The notes under the pieces were generated by a model. That model saw nothing but the letters and a program-made list of their open reading frames with translations, searched no databases and was not told the DNA's origin. 64,000 nucleotides of DNA, taken from positions 18,061,776-18,125,775 of the forward strand of contig NC_135568.1 in the NCBI RefSeq assembly GCF_964340395.1, read 5' to 3'. This stretch comes from Glandiceps talaboti. Lineage: Eukaryota; Hemichordata; Enteropneusta; Spengelidae. Below, piece by piece: positions 12,101 through 27,100 of this stretch. Each line of letters begins with the position of its first letter. Position 1 is the stretch's first letter. Both the position numbers and the translations under genes were made by a program.

Positions 12101-15100
12101 TATACAGAAGAAAGTAAATAACTAACATTGTATACAGAAGAAAGTACATAACTGCAACATTGTATACAGAAGAAAGTAAATAACTGCAACATTGTATACA
12201 GAAGAAAGAAAATAACTGCAACATTGTATACAGCAGAAAGTAAACAACAGCAACATTGCATCAGAAAATAAATAATTGCAACATTATATACAGTAGAAAG
12301 TAAACAACAGCAACATTGTATACAACAGAAAGTAAATAACTGCAACATTGTATACAACAGAAAGTAAACAATATATACATAATTGCAACTGTATATCAAC
12401 CAAAATTTCCCTACAAAGACCTGTATGTTTACCTCTGCCTAAAGTTTGGAATGATACAGCTATGCAGTTGTACTGATAGATGAAAGTGAATGAAAACAAT
12501 GCATTTTATCTCATTTAACATCTAAATCTTTAATAAATACAATGAATTTTAAGGTATCCTTTCCCGTTAATGTTCAAGAAACAACCAATCAATCCTCTTT
12601 CCTTTTATTTTATCTACTAACAACTGTCATTTTAATTGATTTTATGACAAATAATCAGTATTACTAACATTACCTGTCTGGCCAGAGTCTTTCCAAATGG
12701 ACTCCTTTCATGTACACGTGCACACATCATCTCTAAAGCTCTCTCAGCAACTCCAATCTCTCGCATGCAATGTTGAAGACGAGCTGGTCCTAGGCGAGAC
12801 TGTGCAACTTCAAAACCTCTTCCTTCCCCTGTAAGGAATATTTAGAGTAAGTTTCATGTAGTGTACTATTGTTAAAGGGCAATGTAATATTAAAAGACCT
12901 TGAGAAAGATAGAGGGCGCCCTTCAGTTGACCTGTCCTATAAAGAGACATGGATATGTAAATGTATTTTGTAATTTTCATTAAGATAAATTGTCATTATA
13001 TAATATAATTTTCAGTTTGTAAATGTCTCCAATACATTATGTGTTTGTAGGCAATATAGGCTTCATCTCTTCAACGTGCTCCATATCTTTCCCATCTGAC
13101 TGACAACTATCCCATATCTTTCCCATCTGACTGACAACTATCCCATATCTTTCCCATCTGACTGACAACTATCCCATATCTTTCCCATCTGACTGACAAC
13201 TATCCCATACCTTTCCCATCTGACTGACAACTATCCCATATCTTTCCCATCTGACTGACAACTATCCCATATCTTTCCCATCTGACTGACAACTATCCCA
13301 TACATTTCCCATCTGACTGACAACTATCCCATATCTTTCCCATCTGACTGACAACTATCCCATACCTTTCCCATCTGACTGACAACTATCCCATACCTTT
13401 CCCATCTGACTGACAACTATCCCATATCTTTCCCATCTGACTGACAACTATCCCATACCTTTCCCATCTGACTGACAACTATCCCATATCTTTCCCATCT
13501 GACTGACAACTATCCCATATCTTTCCCATCTGACTGACAACTATCCCATACCTTTCCCATCTGACTGACAACTATCCCATATCTTCCCAAGAACTATCCC
13601 ATATCTTTCCCATCTGACTGAGAACTATTCCATATCCTATCTACCTGGCAACTATCCCATATCCCATATTAATGGCACCTTGCCAATATCTTATACCCAA
13701 TCTGCCAAGGAATTATCCCATATCCCATTCGCCTGGTAATTAAGACTAGCTAGATAGATTGCATGACTTGAGGCACCTTGTAATAAGACATTTCAAGAAT
13801 AAAAAAGAATCGGTGATCATGTCGGAATGCCATTCAATGACCTGCTCTCATTTGCCCTAATCTGTTGTAAACAATCCTTATCACAAATTCAGATGGAATA
13901 GGGTACGGGTGAAGAGGAGATCACAACAAATCTCCAATATATAAAATGAACTTTGGCAACAAATCTAATTTTGTAAATTCTACTACTTTTCAAACAAATG
14001 CTGAAAAACAGAATTCCAATCACAATGAATGAATTTCATACACATTCACATCATCACTTAAACTAAAAGCAACTTTTTTCTTACCAAGTAGAACATTAGA
14101 TACAGGCACCTTGACATTGTCAAAATCTAGTTGTATATGACCAAAGGGAACATCTACAATCAAAATAAATGTGGTTGGTATTATTAAAGATTACAAAATG
14201 AAATATAAAAATATCAAACAAATTTTTTTTTATATGATGACAATTGTCACTAATTTTATGGAGACCATTTTCAAATTGTAGATAGGATGATTACAATGAT
14301 AAAGAGCATATAGTAATGCATCGATCCTCCGAAGTACTCCAAGTGCTATATATTACAAAGTCTTCAAATAAAATTTCATCCTGTAAAATGCCCTGTACAG
14401 ATCCATATTCCTGTGGTATATAGGTCAGTGTCAGCAAAGATGGAAAATTGTTGTTAGGGGTCTAGCCACAGACCTACACTATACACTGCTGTACACTACA
14501 CTGCTGATACATGGATGTGTGTACAGACATGTCACAGAGTCTGTCTTTTGTAAATGTTACCATAGCTACCTGTATATACAGGCATGTCACATGTCTGATT
14601 TTATCATAATGTCACCTGTTTGTATAATTATGCACTACTATAACATATCTAGTTTCACATGTTCTAATTACAGGATCTACACAGCCCTACATCTGGGCCT
14701 GTTAAGGTCATGTCCTATAACTACCTGTGGATTCCTGGTGGTGTAAATGAGCAATACATGTTGATCTTAGTAAAAATGCTACAACAGTCATTATTATTAT
14801 GTAATATGACAGATTACCCCATGACAGACTAGTGCAAGTATGGCCATACTTGGGGTATTCACACGAGTGCTTGCAGTGTTCTCTGTTGCCGTAACTTTCA
14901 TGAGCGTAGTGAGTGAATGTGCAGTAGAAAACACTGCATTAGCTTCATCTGTTGGGGACTTACCGGTAGATAACAAACCCATTACCACATGACTGCAGCC
15001 ACTGGTAGTAGTCAGTGGTATTTGCACTTGTTCTTGTAGTGTGTTTGTTGAACTTTGACTCAATGCTACATTTGTGAAAATACAGCTGCAGACACATAGC

Positions 15101-18100
15101 AAGCACTCATACTAATACCATGACTACACCCATTACTTGCACTCACATGTCAGGGGATTGTGTATATTAAGACATACCTTCATATCCCATGAATAGCAAG
15201 GATCTCCCTCTTTTCATACCAGGTGTATTAACAGGTACAATCACAACACTGTGTCTGTGATGCCTTTATGTAAATACACAAATATATACACAGTCACATT
15301 AATCAAAGCTGTTTTTTTGTATTCATTCGATTAATTCATTTGATTTGTTGCCAATTCACTATCTATTTATTGTCACAGCAAGTGTCTATATCTGATTCAC
15401 TATCTGTTTATTGTCACAGCAAGTGTCTATATCTGATTCACTATCTGTTTATTGTCACATCAAGTGTCCATATCTGATTCACTATCTGTTTATTGTCACA
15501 TCAAGTGTCTATATCTGATTCACTATCTGTTTATTGTCACAGCAAGTGTCTATATCTGATTTGCTATCTGTTTATTGTCACAGCAAGTGTCTATATCTGA
15601 TTCACTATCTGTTTATTGTCACATCAAGTGTCTATATCTGATTCACTATCTGTTTATTGTCACAGCAAGTGTCTATATCTGATTTGCTATCTGTTTATTG
15701 TCACAGCAAGTGTCTATATCTGATTCACTATCTGTTTATTGTCACATCAAGTGTCTATATCTGATTCACTATCTGTTTATTGTCACAGTAAGTGTCTATA
15801 TCTGATTCACTATCTGTTTATTATCACAGCAAGTGTCTATATCTGATTCACTATCTATTTATTGTCACAGCAAGTGTCTATATCTGATTCACTATCTGTT
15901 TATTGTCACAGCAAGTGTCTATATCTGATTCACTATCTGTTTATTGTCACATCAAGTGTCTATATCTGATTCACTATCTGTTTATTGTCACAGCAAGTGT
16001 CTATATCTGATTCACTATCTGTTTATTGTCACAGCAAGTGTCTATATCTGATTCACTATCTGTTTATTGTCACATCAAGTGTCTATATCTGATTCACTAT
16101 CTGTTTATTGTCACAGCAAGTGTCTATATCTGGTTCACTATCTGTTTATTGTCACATCAAGTGTCTATATCTGATTCACTATCTGTTTATTGTCACAGCA
16201 AGTGTCTATATCTGATTCACTATCTGTTTATTGTCACATCAAGTGTCTATATCTGATTCACTATCTGTTTATTGTCACAGTAAGTGTCTATATCTGATTC
16301 ACTATCTGTTTATTATCACAGCAAGTGTCTATATCTGATTCACTATCTGTTTATTGTCACAGCAAGTGTCTATATCTGATTCACTATCTGTTTATTGTCA
16401 CAGCAAGTGTCTATATCTGATTGACTATCTGTTTATTGTCACAGCAAGTGTCTATATCTGATTCAATATCTGTTTATTGTCACAGCAAGTGTCTATATCT
16501 GATTCGCTATCTGTTTATTGTCACAGCAAGTGTCTATATCTGATTCACTATCTGTTTATTGTCACAGCAAGTGTCTATATCTGATTCACTATCTGTTTAT
16601 TGTCACATCAAGTGTCTATATCTGATTCACTATCTGTTTATTGTCACAGCAAGTGTCTATATCTGGTTCACTATCTGTTTATTGTCACATCAAGTGTCTA
16701 TATCTGATTCACTATCTGTTTATTGTCACAGCAAGTGTCTATATCTGATTCACTATCTGTTTATTGTCACATCAAGTGTCTATATCTGATTCACTATCTG
16801 TTTATTGTCACAGTAAGTGTCTATATCTGATTCACTATCTGTTTATTATCACAGCAAGTGTCTATATCTGATTCACTATCTGTTTATTGTCACAGCAAGT
16901 GTCTATATCTGATTCACTATCTGTTTATTGTCACAGCAAGTGTCTATATCTGATTCACTATCTGTTTATTGTCTCAACAAGTGTCTATATCTGATTCACT
17001 ATCTGTTTATTGTCACAGCAAGTGTCTATATCTGATTGACTATCTGTTTATTGTCACAGCAAGTGTCTATATCTGATTGACTATCTGTTTATTGTCACAG
17101 CAAGTGTCTATATCTGATTGACTATCTGTTTATTGTCACAGCAAGTGTCTATATCTGATTCACTATCTGTTTATTGTCACAGCAAGTGTCTATATCTGAT
17201 TCAATATCTGTTTATTGTCACAGCAAGTGTCTATATCTGATTCGCTATCTGTTTATTGTCACAGCAAGTGTCTATATCTGATTCACTATCTGTTTATTGT
17301 CACAGCAAGTGTCTATATTTGATTCACTATCTGTTTATTGTCACAGCAAGTGTCTATATCTGATTCACTATCTGTTTATTGTCACAGCAAGTGTCTATAT
17401 CTGGTTCACTATCTGTTTATTGTCACAGCAAGTGTCTATATCTGATTCACTATCTGTTTATTGTCACATCAAGTGTCCATATCTGATTCACTATCTGTTT
17501 ATTGTCACATCAAGTGTCTATATCTGATTCACTATCTGTTTATTGTCACAGCAAGTGTCTATATCTGATTTGCTATCTGTTTATTGTCACAGCAAGTGTC
17601 TATATCTGATTCACTATCTGTTTATTGTCACATCAAGTGTCTATATCTGATTCACTATCTGTTTATTGTCACAGCAAGTGTCTATATCTGATTGACTATC
17701 TGTTTATTGTCACAGCAAGTGTCTATATCTGATTGACTATCTGTTTATTGTCACAGCAAGTGTCTATATCTGATTGACTATCTGTTTATTGTCACAGCAA
17801 GTGTCTATATCTGATTCACTATCTGTTTATTGTCACAGCAAGTGTCTATATCTGATTCAATATCTGTTTATTGTCACAGCAAGTGTCTATATCTGATTCG
17901 CTATCTGTTTATTGTCACAGCAAGTGTCTATATCTGATTCACTATCTGTTTATTGTCACAGCAAGTGTCTATATTTGATTCACTATCTGTTTATTGTCAC
18001 AGCAAGTGTCTATATCTGATTCACTATCTGTTTATTGTCACAGCAAGTGTCTATATCTGGTTCACTATCTGTTTATTGTCACAGCAAGTGTCTATATCTG

Positions 18101-21100
18101 ATTCACTATCTGTTTATTGTCACATCAAGTGTCCATATCTGATTCACTATCTGTTTATTGTCACATCAAGTGTCTATATCTGATTCACTATCTGTTTATT
18201 GTCACAGCAAGTGTCTATATCTGATTTGCTATCTGTTTATTGTCACAGCAAGTGTCTATATCTGATTCACTATCTGTTTATTGTCACATCAAGTGTCTAT
18301 ATCTGATTCACTATCTGTTTATTGTCACAGTAAGTGTCTATATCTGATTCACTATCTGTTTATTATCACAGCAAGTGTCTATATCTGATTCACTATCTAT
18401 TTATTGTCACAGCAAGTGTCTATATCTGATTCACTATCTGTTTATTGTCACAGCAAGTGTCTATATCTGATTCACTATCTGTTTATTGTCACATCAAGTG
18501 TCTATATCTGATTCACTATCTGTTTATTGTCACAGCAAGTGTCTATATCTGATTCACTATCTGTTTATTGTCACAGCAAGTGTCTATATCTGATTCACTA
18601 TCTGTTTATTGTCACATCAAGTGTCTATATCTGATTCACTATCTGTTTATTGTCACAGCAAGTGTCTATATCTGGTTCACTATCTGTTTATTGTCACATC
18701 AAGTGTCTATATCTGATTCACTATCTGTTTATTGTCACAGCAAGTGTCTATATCTGATTCACTATCTGTTTATTGTCACATCAAGTGTCTATATCTGATT
18801 CACTATCTGTTTATTGTCACAGTAAGTGTCTATATCTGATTCACTATCTGTTTATTATCACAGCAAGTGTCTATATCTGATTCACTATCTGTTTATTGTC
18901 ACAGCAAGTGTCTATATCTGATTCACTATCTGTTTATTGTCACAGCAAGTGTCTATATCTGATTGACTATCTGTTTATTGTCACAGCAAGTGTCTATATC
19001 TGATTCAATATCTGTTTATTGTCACAGCAAGTGTCTATATCTGATTCGCTATCTGTTTATTGTCACAGCAAGTGTCTATATCTGATTCACTATCTGTTTA
19101 TTGTCACAGCAAGTGTCTATATCTGATTCACTATCTGTTTATTGTCACATCAAGTGTCTATATCTGATTCACTATCTGTTTATTGTCACAGCAAGTGTCT
19201 ATATCTGGTTCACTATCTGTTTATTGTCACATCAAGTGTCTATATCTGATTCACTATCTGTTTATTGTCACAGCAAGTGTCTATATCTGATTCACTATCT
19301 GTTTATTGTCACATCAAGTGTCTATATCTGATTCACTATCTGTTTATTGTCACAGTAAGTGTCTATATCTGATTCACTATCTGTTTATTATCACAGCAAG
19401 TGTCTATATCTGATTCACTATCTGTTTATTGTCACAGCAAGTGTCTATATCTGATTCACTATCTGTTTATTGTCACAGCAAGTGTCTATATCTGATTCAC
19501 TATCTGTTTATTGTCTCAACAAGTGTCTATATCTGATTCACTATCTGTTTATTGTCACAGCAAGTGTCTATATCTGATTGACTATCTGTTTATTGTCACA
19601 GCAAGTGTCTATATCTGATTGACTATCTGTTTATTGTCACAGCAAGTGTCTATATCTGATTGACTATCTGTTTATTGTCACAGCAAGTGTCTATATCTGA
19701 TTCACTATCTGTTTATTGTCACAGCAAGTGTCTATATCTGATTCGCTATCTGTTTATTGTCACAGCAAGTGTCTATATCTGATTCACTATCTGTTTATTG
19801 TCACAGCAAGTGTCTATATTTGATTCACTATCTGTTTATTGTCACAGCAAGTGTCTATATCTGATTCACTATCTGTTTATTGTCACAGCAAGTGTCTATA
19901 TCTGGTTCACTATCTGTTTATTGTCACAGCAAGTGTCTATATCTGATTCACTATCTGTTTATTGTCACAGCAAGTGTCTATATCTGATTCATTATCTGTT
20001 TATTGTTACAGCAAGTGTCCATATCTGATTCAAAATCTGTTTATTGTCACAGCAAGTGTCTATATCTGATTTGCTATCTGTTTATTGTCACAGCAAGTGT
20101 CCATATCTGATTCAAAATCTGTTTATTGTCACAGCAAGTGTCTATATCTGGTTCACTATCTGTTTATTGTCACAGCAAGTGTCTATATCTGATTCACTAT
20201 CTGTTTATTGTCACAGCAAGTGTCTATATCTGATTGACTATCTGTTTATTGTCACAGCAAGTGTCTATATCTGATTCACTATCTGTTTATTGTCACAGCA
20301 AGTGTCTATATCTGATTCATTATCTGTTTATTGTCACAGCAAGTGTCTATATCTGATTCACTATCTGTTTATTGTCACATCAAGTGTCTATATCTGGTTC
20401 ACTATCTGTTTATTGTCACATCAAGTGTCTATATCTGATTCACTATCTGTTTATTGTCACAGCAAGTGTCTATATCTGATTCACTATCTGTTTATTGTCA
20501 CATCAAGTGTCTATATCTGATTCACTATCTGTTTATTGTCACAGTAAGTGTCTATATCTGATTCACTATCTGTTTATTATCACAGCAAGTGTCTATATCT
20601 GATTCACTATCTGTTTCTTGTCACATCAAGTGTCTATATCTGATTCACTATCTGTTTATTGTCACAGCAAGTGTCTATATCTGATTCACTATCTGTTTAT
20701 TGTCACAGCAAGTGTCTATATCTGATTCACTATCTGTTTATTGTCACAGCAAGTGTCTATATCTGATTGACTATCTGTTTATTGTCACCGCAAGTGTCTA
20801 TATCTGATTCACTATCTGTTTATTGTCACAGCAAGTGTCTATATCTGATTGACTATCTGTTTATTGTCACAGCAAGTGTCTATATCTGATTCAATATCTG
20901 TTTATTGTCACAGCAAGTGTCTATATCTGATTCGCTATCTGTTTATTGTCACAGCAAGTGTCTATATCTGATTCACTATCTGTTTATTGTCACAGCAAGT
21001 GTCTATATTTGATTCACTATCTGTTTATTGTCACAGCAAGTGTCTATATCTGATTCACTATCTGTTTATTGTCACAGCAAGTGTCTATATCTGGTTCACT

Positions 21101-24100
21101 ATCTGTTTATTGTCACAGCAAGTGTCTATATCTGATTCACTATCTGTTTATTGTTACAGCAAGTGTCCATATCTGATTCAAAATCTGTTTATTGTCACAG
21201 CAAGTGGCTATATCTGATTTGCTATCTGTTTATTGTCACAGCAAGTGTCCATATCTGATTCAAAATCTGTTTATTGTCACAGCAAGTGTCTATATCTGGT
21301 TCACTATCTGTTTATTGTCACAGCAAGTGTCTATATCTGATTCACTATCTGTTTATTGTCACAGCAAGTGTCTATATCTGATTCACTATCTGTTTATTGT
21401 CACAGCAAGTGTCTATATCTGATTCACTATCTGTTTATTGTCACAGCAAGTGTCTATATCTGATTCACTATCTGTTTATTGTCACAGCAAGTGTCTATAT
21501 CTGATTCACTATCTGTTTATTGTTACAGCAAGTGTCTATATCTGATTCACTATCTGTTTATTGTCACAGCAAGTGTCTATATCTGATTTACTATCTGTTT
21601 ATTGTCACATCAAGTGTCTATATCTGATTCACTATCTGTTTATTGTCACAGCAAGTGTCTATATCTGATTCACTATCTGCAGTACAGCCATAGGGAGTAG
21701 AGAATTTTGGGTCCGACCAACCTTCTTTCACAAGTATTTTCTGAAGATTTGGTGATAGATATTAGTCATTACAAGGCTTAAATTACTTTGGCAAGGGGTT
21801 ATTACATTTCCTACCTTGGCAGGGGCTTATTACATTTCCTACCTTGGCAGGGGCTTATTACATTTCCTACCTTGGCAGGGGGTTATTACATAAATCATCT
21901 TACCTTGGCAAGGTCTCATTAAATATCTTACCTTGGCAAGGATTTATTACATACCCTGGTATATCTTACCCTGGCAGGGGGTCATTACATATCTTACCTT
22001 GGTAGGGAGTCATCACCAGTTTTTCCCATCACTGTTACAAAACCAAGTCTGGGATCATTACCGCCTTTGTGTCAAAACAAACAGAAATGTTATGCAAATA
22101 CGTACATCTCTGAGGACAATAAATGTATTCATGTGTTGTGTGTTATTAACAATACTAATATTCCCAAATTGTCTTCCATAATATGCAATTTATCAAAAAA
22201 AAAAAAAATAGTTGAAAATTTGATACAGATAATACATGCATTGTTGTTTTTTGGTGTGTGCTTTCTCACATCCTGCCCTGCACTGTCTATAAAATAAAGT
22301 ATCATTGAAATCATACACAAAATCTACAGCTTCAGAACCTTCAGAAAGAATTTCATGACCTTGATCTACTCTTCAGAGCCTCTAAACTGCACAGCACCTC
22401 TGAAATCATATCATCTTGAAAACTGTATTTCATATTAGAATTGATTGATTGATTGACTGATTGATTGATTGATTGACAAACTTTGTACCTGTAATCCACC
22501 ATTTTTGACCATTAATGATATAATTATCACCCTCTCTTCTGATAGAACACTTTAGGTTGACAGCGTCACTTGATGCAACATCCGGTTCTAAAGTAGAAAA
22601 GAGAAAGAAACAAGTGACCTAAATCAGTCAGAATAGCTCTGCTGTTTTTTTTTTGTTCTTTTTGTTTTGTTTTTTGTTATGTGTAGAAGTGGTTCTGCTG
22701 CTCAGCTCTTCCACTATGCAGTTTTATTGTAGCAAAGTAATAAAGTGATAAGTAGTTCCATATGATGACTCACACAATTTATAGAACACATTTCACACAG
22801 AAAGTTGGTAAATATTGTACTTTTATATTATAGTCACCATTTTACAAACATTCTATTTATAACCCTAATTTGCATATTAATGACTTAATCAACTTGTTTT
22901 GAATAAACTTATATTTGCTCATCCCAAGACACCTACACAAGAAATTTCAACTCAAATAGCCAAGTAGTTTTGGAGTAGTTTTGGAGAAGATTTTAAAGCA
23001 TTTTTACCAAAAAAAAAAATATTTTCATCTGTAATTTGCATATTAATGACCCAATTTGTCTTGAACAAACTTATATCTTCTCATCAAATAACATTTACTC
23101 AACAAATTTCAGGTCAATTGACCACGCAGTTTTAGAGTAGATTAAAGTAGAAAAGTTGATGGATGGATGACATACATCGACAGACAATCAACCTAAGCAT
23201 AGAACACAGTGAATAAAGAATACAGTTTTTGACCAAAATGGAAATTGTTACACCTAATTTGCATATGATTGATGAGATCATTATATGCTTAATATTTGAA
23301 GCTTCTCTATTGAATTTCAGCCTAACTATTTAGTAGTTTTGGGATCAAAGATTTTGACCAAAAAGACACATTTTTATACCTAGTTTGTATATTAAGTGAT
23401 GGGATTATCATGTCATGAACAATTCTAAATCTAAACATTCCTGAGAATATTCTCACAAAATTTAATACTAATCTGCACAGTTTAAGTTGTTAGACCAAAA
23501 ATCACATTCTCTGACCCAATATCAATATCATTTAGTACAAATGTTAACCATTTATAACAAAGTGCATATGTCCTATTACATTTGTTGATGTAGCTTACAA
23601 TGTTAATGAATAATTTGAATAACTAACGATCTACAGTAATTAAGCTATATTTTTGCAAAGCACACTTCAAATTCCATATAATTTACCAAATACATCAATC
23701 ATTAGAAAACACACATATCCTCCAAAGCATATGATGGCATAGTTTTTAATGTTAATGAGTTGTTTGCATAATTAATGATTTTCAGTAATGAGTATTAGAC
23801 TTTAGTATTATCTTCTTATCACCTGTCATTACAAAGCAGGAAGTCATGTGACCATCTAATAATGGCTGCAGATATTTCTTCTTCTGTTCTTCATTTGCAC
23901 ATTGTTGCAGCATTTCAATATCTGGAGCAGCTAGGAATAAATCAGGATATGCAAGTCATCATGTGATATGGCTCCATCTTTATGTGATATGGCTACATAA
24001 TCATGGGATATGGCTACATTATAATGTGATATGGCTACATAATCATAGGATATGGCTACATTATAATGTGATATGGCTACATAATCATGGGATATGGCTA

Positions 24101-27100
24101 CATCATCATGGGATAAGCTAAATGAATAGACCCCATTTCTCACACATTGCCTCATAGTGATTGAGAGTTACTGGGTCTATGGATAGAGAGACACTGGGTT
24201 CAATGTCTGACAAAGGTATAGACAATTTTGTCTGCATACTTTAGTTTTCAGTTTAATAAGTGGTTAAACAAGTCTAAAGCACTTCATTGTGTTAAAATTT
24301 TCCTGTTGACTACAATTCAGAGCAAAGTGTCCTGTTAACAAAACTAACAGACGTGGTTGGAAATCGGGGATGGAATGAGGCAGAGAGCAGTAAGTGTGAC
24401 AACCACAGCACTCCAATAAATGTATACGATAATGATCTTGCCCTAAACAAAATTTATACAGAATTTATAGCGCTATACACTCTCAAATTTGATTTTATAC
24501 CAAATTGTATTATCTTAAGTGGCTTTTATTTCAACTATGATTTTAAGATGTCTAATTGTTAGTTTGTTTGTCAGATGTGAAATAGTACAGTATCATAAAT
24601 TTAATACAATATCTAGTTCTTACTTGGAGCACCACAATTGAAGGTTGCAGGTCCTAGCGGACTTCTTCCCAACTCTTCTGCTATCAAAGCATAATCTAAC
24701 TGGGTTAATCCACTAGCAGGTTTGAAGAATAAATTCCATAGACCTTCTTTCCTGGCTTTTGCCTGTATTTATATCATAATGTCATTATAATATCACTCTT
24801 TGTGATTGTTCATCTCATAACTACAATAAGGCCATATAAAAAAAAGTTGTTTGGTTCCGGTTACCTGACCCCACCTAGTTTTTCATGCAGACCCTAAATA
24901 TTTTTTATGTATTTGAGAAAAATAATAATAAAATCGCAAAAATCATGAAGTCTCGCAAGAAATAGTGGGTGCAGAAACTGACATCAACTTAAAAAGACAA
25001 TATAAAACTATTTTTCCAATCTGTAATGGCTGTACATCTGATAGGAAGAAATAAACATCACAGAGACCACTTGGAAAACAATGGAAAACCTAAACGAGAC
25101 ACTCACACATGAAAAAAAATATATAATAAAATAAAATAAAAAATCTACCTATCCCACCTATTTTAAAATTGAATGTAATCGGAACCACACAATTGTTTTC
25201 TTTTTATGCCTAAGCTTATTAACATTCATGACAAATTCCAAAGTGTGTGGAGAGAATGAAAACATGACTTCAAAAATTGAGATATTCAGTTCATGGCTGC
25301 AAGAGGCTCTCTAAGACTAACAAATATTGTACAATATATATTACACCTGGAGTATGGAACATTGCAAACAAATGTGAGTAGAAATAGTATCTGTTTTACA
25401 ACAAATTACTGTCATATCATTGAATTTGGGTAGAAATATGTTCTTAAAAAAGTTAAATGTCATCATTATAGTAAAGGTCAGCACATCTGATGATTTGTTT
25501 CATTGGCAGGGGAGGGTTGGCGAGTTTCTTGACTTAAATTTAAGAGGTTTTTTTAAAGGCAGTTTTTAGACTATCCTGGCAATAATTTCACATCTCTACT
25601 AATAAAAAGACGGTACATCTAAAATTAGCAATTAATCTTTATGCATAGGTTTGAGATATTTAAGAAAAGTTTAATACCACTATGACAGTAAAAGATTGTT
25701 GGTTGACTACATGAGTGACCTCTGTGGGTGAGGTATACATTATATTCCTGTCAGATTTTTAGTACACTTAGAATAGGAAGAACTGTTTCAAGTTTTTGGA
25801 AGCCTTTGGCATGACTTGAGTTTGCTTTGGTGTTAGATAATACAGATTTCAGAAGCATCATGCAGGACTTGTAATTGTGTGTGTGTTGGTGTTAACAAAA
25901 TAAAGAAATAAAGAAGAAGGAATTTCAAGTTAACTTTAATCTGGTTGGTTGATCATTTTGTCAAACGATGAGAGCTACTGAGCATGTACAGTTGTTACTT
26001 TGAATGGCTGATGATAGAGGGCGCTCTTGTCATTTCTGGAGAAATGCCTAATATGTTATATTTTAACTTGGTTTTATTCATGGAATTAAAATTCCATTTA
26101 GTTATTTAGTTAGTTTATTTCAGTAAAACAACAAGATCGACAACAGAGATATACAAATAAAAACTGATACAAATTTTTGAATTACTTACTTGGATAACCC
26201 ACAAAGTCAAAGACTTGTTTCCAGTGGGGTCCATACAGTGATTCAAGATAATAATGAATAAACTCACTGTTTTTCAGTATCCTTCGGTGTGCTTATGAAA
26301 TCTGTGAGTGGTACTCTTACTTTCAGATATGACTTGACTAGAAGCATTGCATTATAGGCATTGCTAGTTTTGTTGTTTGGTGGTCTGAGCCTCAAGTTAT
26401 CAAATATTGGAGGAATAAAGTATTTGACTGATACAAAATACAAAATACAAAATACAAGATACAAGAAAACTTTATTATCTCACGTAGAGAAATTACGGTG
26501 ACGTGGATCCATACATTAAAAATATATTAAAATAAAGATACAATAAATACAACTGGTGTATAGATTCTACTTACCCTCAACTCATCAACTATTTGTGGAA
26601 TAAACCATTTGACTGGTGCATTTTCTAACTGCTTGGAATATACCTGGAAGACAGAGAAGTTTTACCTTTGATTTAATTCATTAATACCAATGAATAGAAA
26701 AAAAGTCAACTAAAACATAGAAACATAGATTTAGTTTAATATCATACAAATTACAGTCAAAACAACAGTATATAAATCTATTTTTAATTATGCATAATTT
26801 TTGTAACTGATACATTGCACTTTGTTTTTATTTTCTCACCTGTTGATCATTTGTTTGTTTGTAACTATTATCTCACTTGTCCTGGTTTGTTTGTTTTTAA
26901 TTATTATCTCACCTGTCCATCATTTGTTTGTTTGGATCTATTATCTCACCTGTCCATGATTTGTTTGTACCTATTATCTCACCTGGCCATGGTTTGTTTG
27001 TTTTTAACTATTATCTCACCTGGCCATGTTTTGTTTGTTTTTAACTATTATCTCACCTGTCCATGGTTTGTTTGTACCTTTTATCACCTGTCCATCATTT

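Noticed and set aside
11363-12399. Minus-strand open frames of 236 and 304 residues as independent membrane proteins
   Set aside because: They are the 32-bp array read in different frames; only the exon-18 part is conserved protein sequence.
15190-15420. Similarity between the 41-bp unit (TCACAGCAAGTGTCT) and exon 15 (TCACAACACTGTGTCT)
   Set aside because: Short, gapped and about 85 bp from the junction; not strong enough to add this array to the splice-derived set.
15345-21682. Regular direct repeats resembling a CRISPR array, and many 76-residue open frames
   Set aside because: Units abut without unique spacers, there are no cas genes, and the setting is an animal intron. The open frames repeat with 123 bp (3 x 41) periodicity and are artefacts.
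22129-22320. Alternative exon for the exon 13-15 gap ([11 protein letters not shown] frame)
   Set aside because: It has an acceptor-like AG but no matching donor or family similarity; the exon at 21998-22064 fits phase and sequence.
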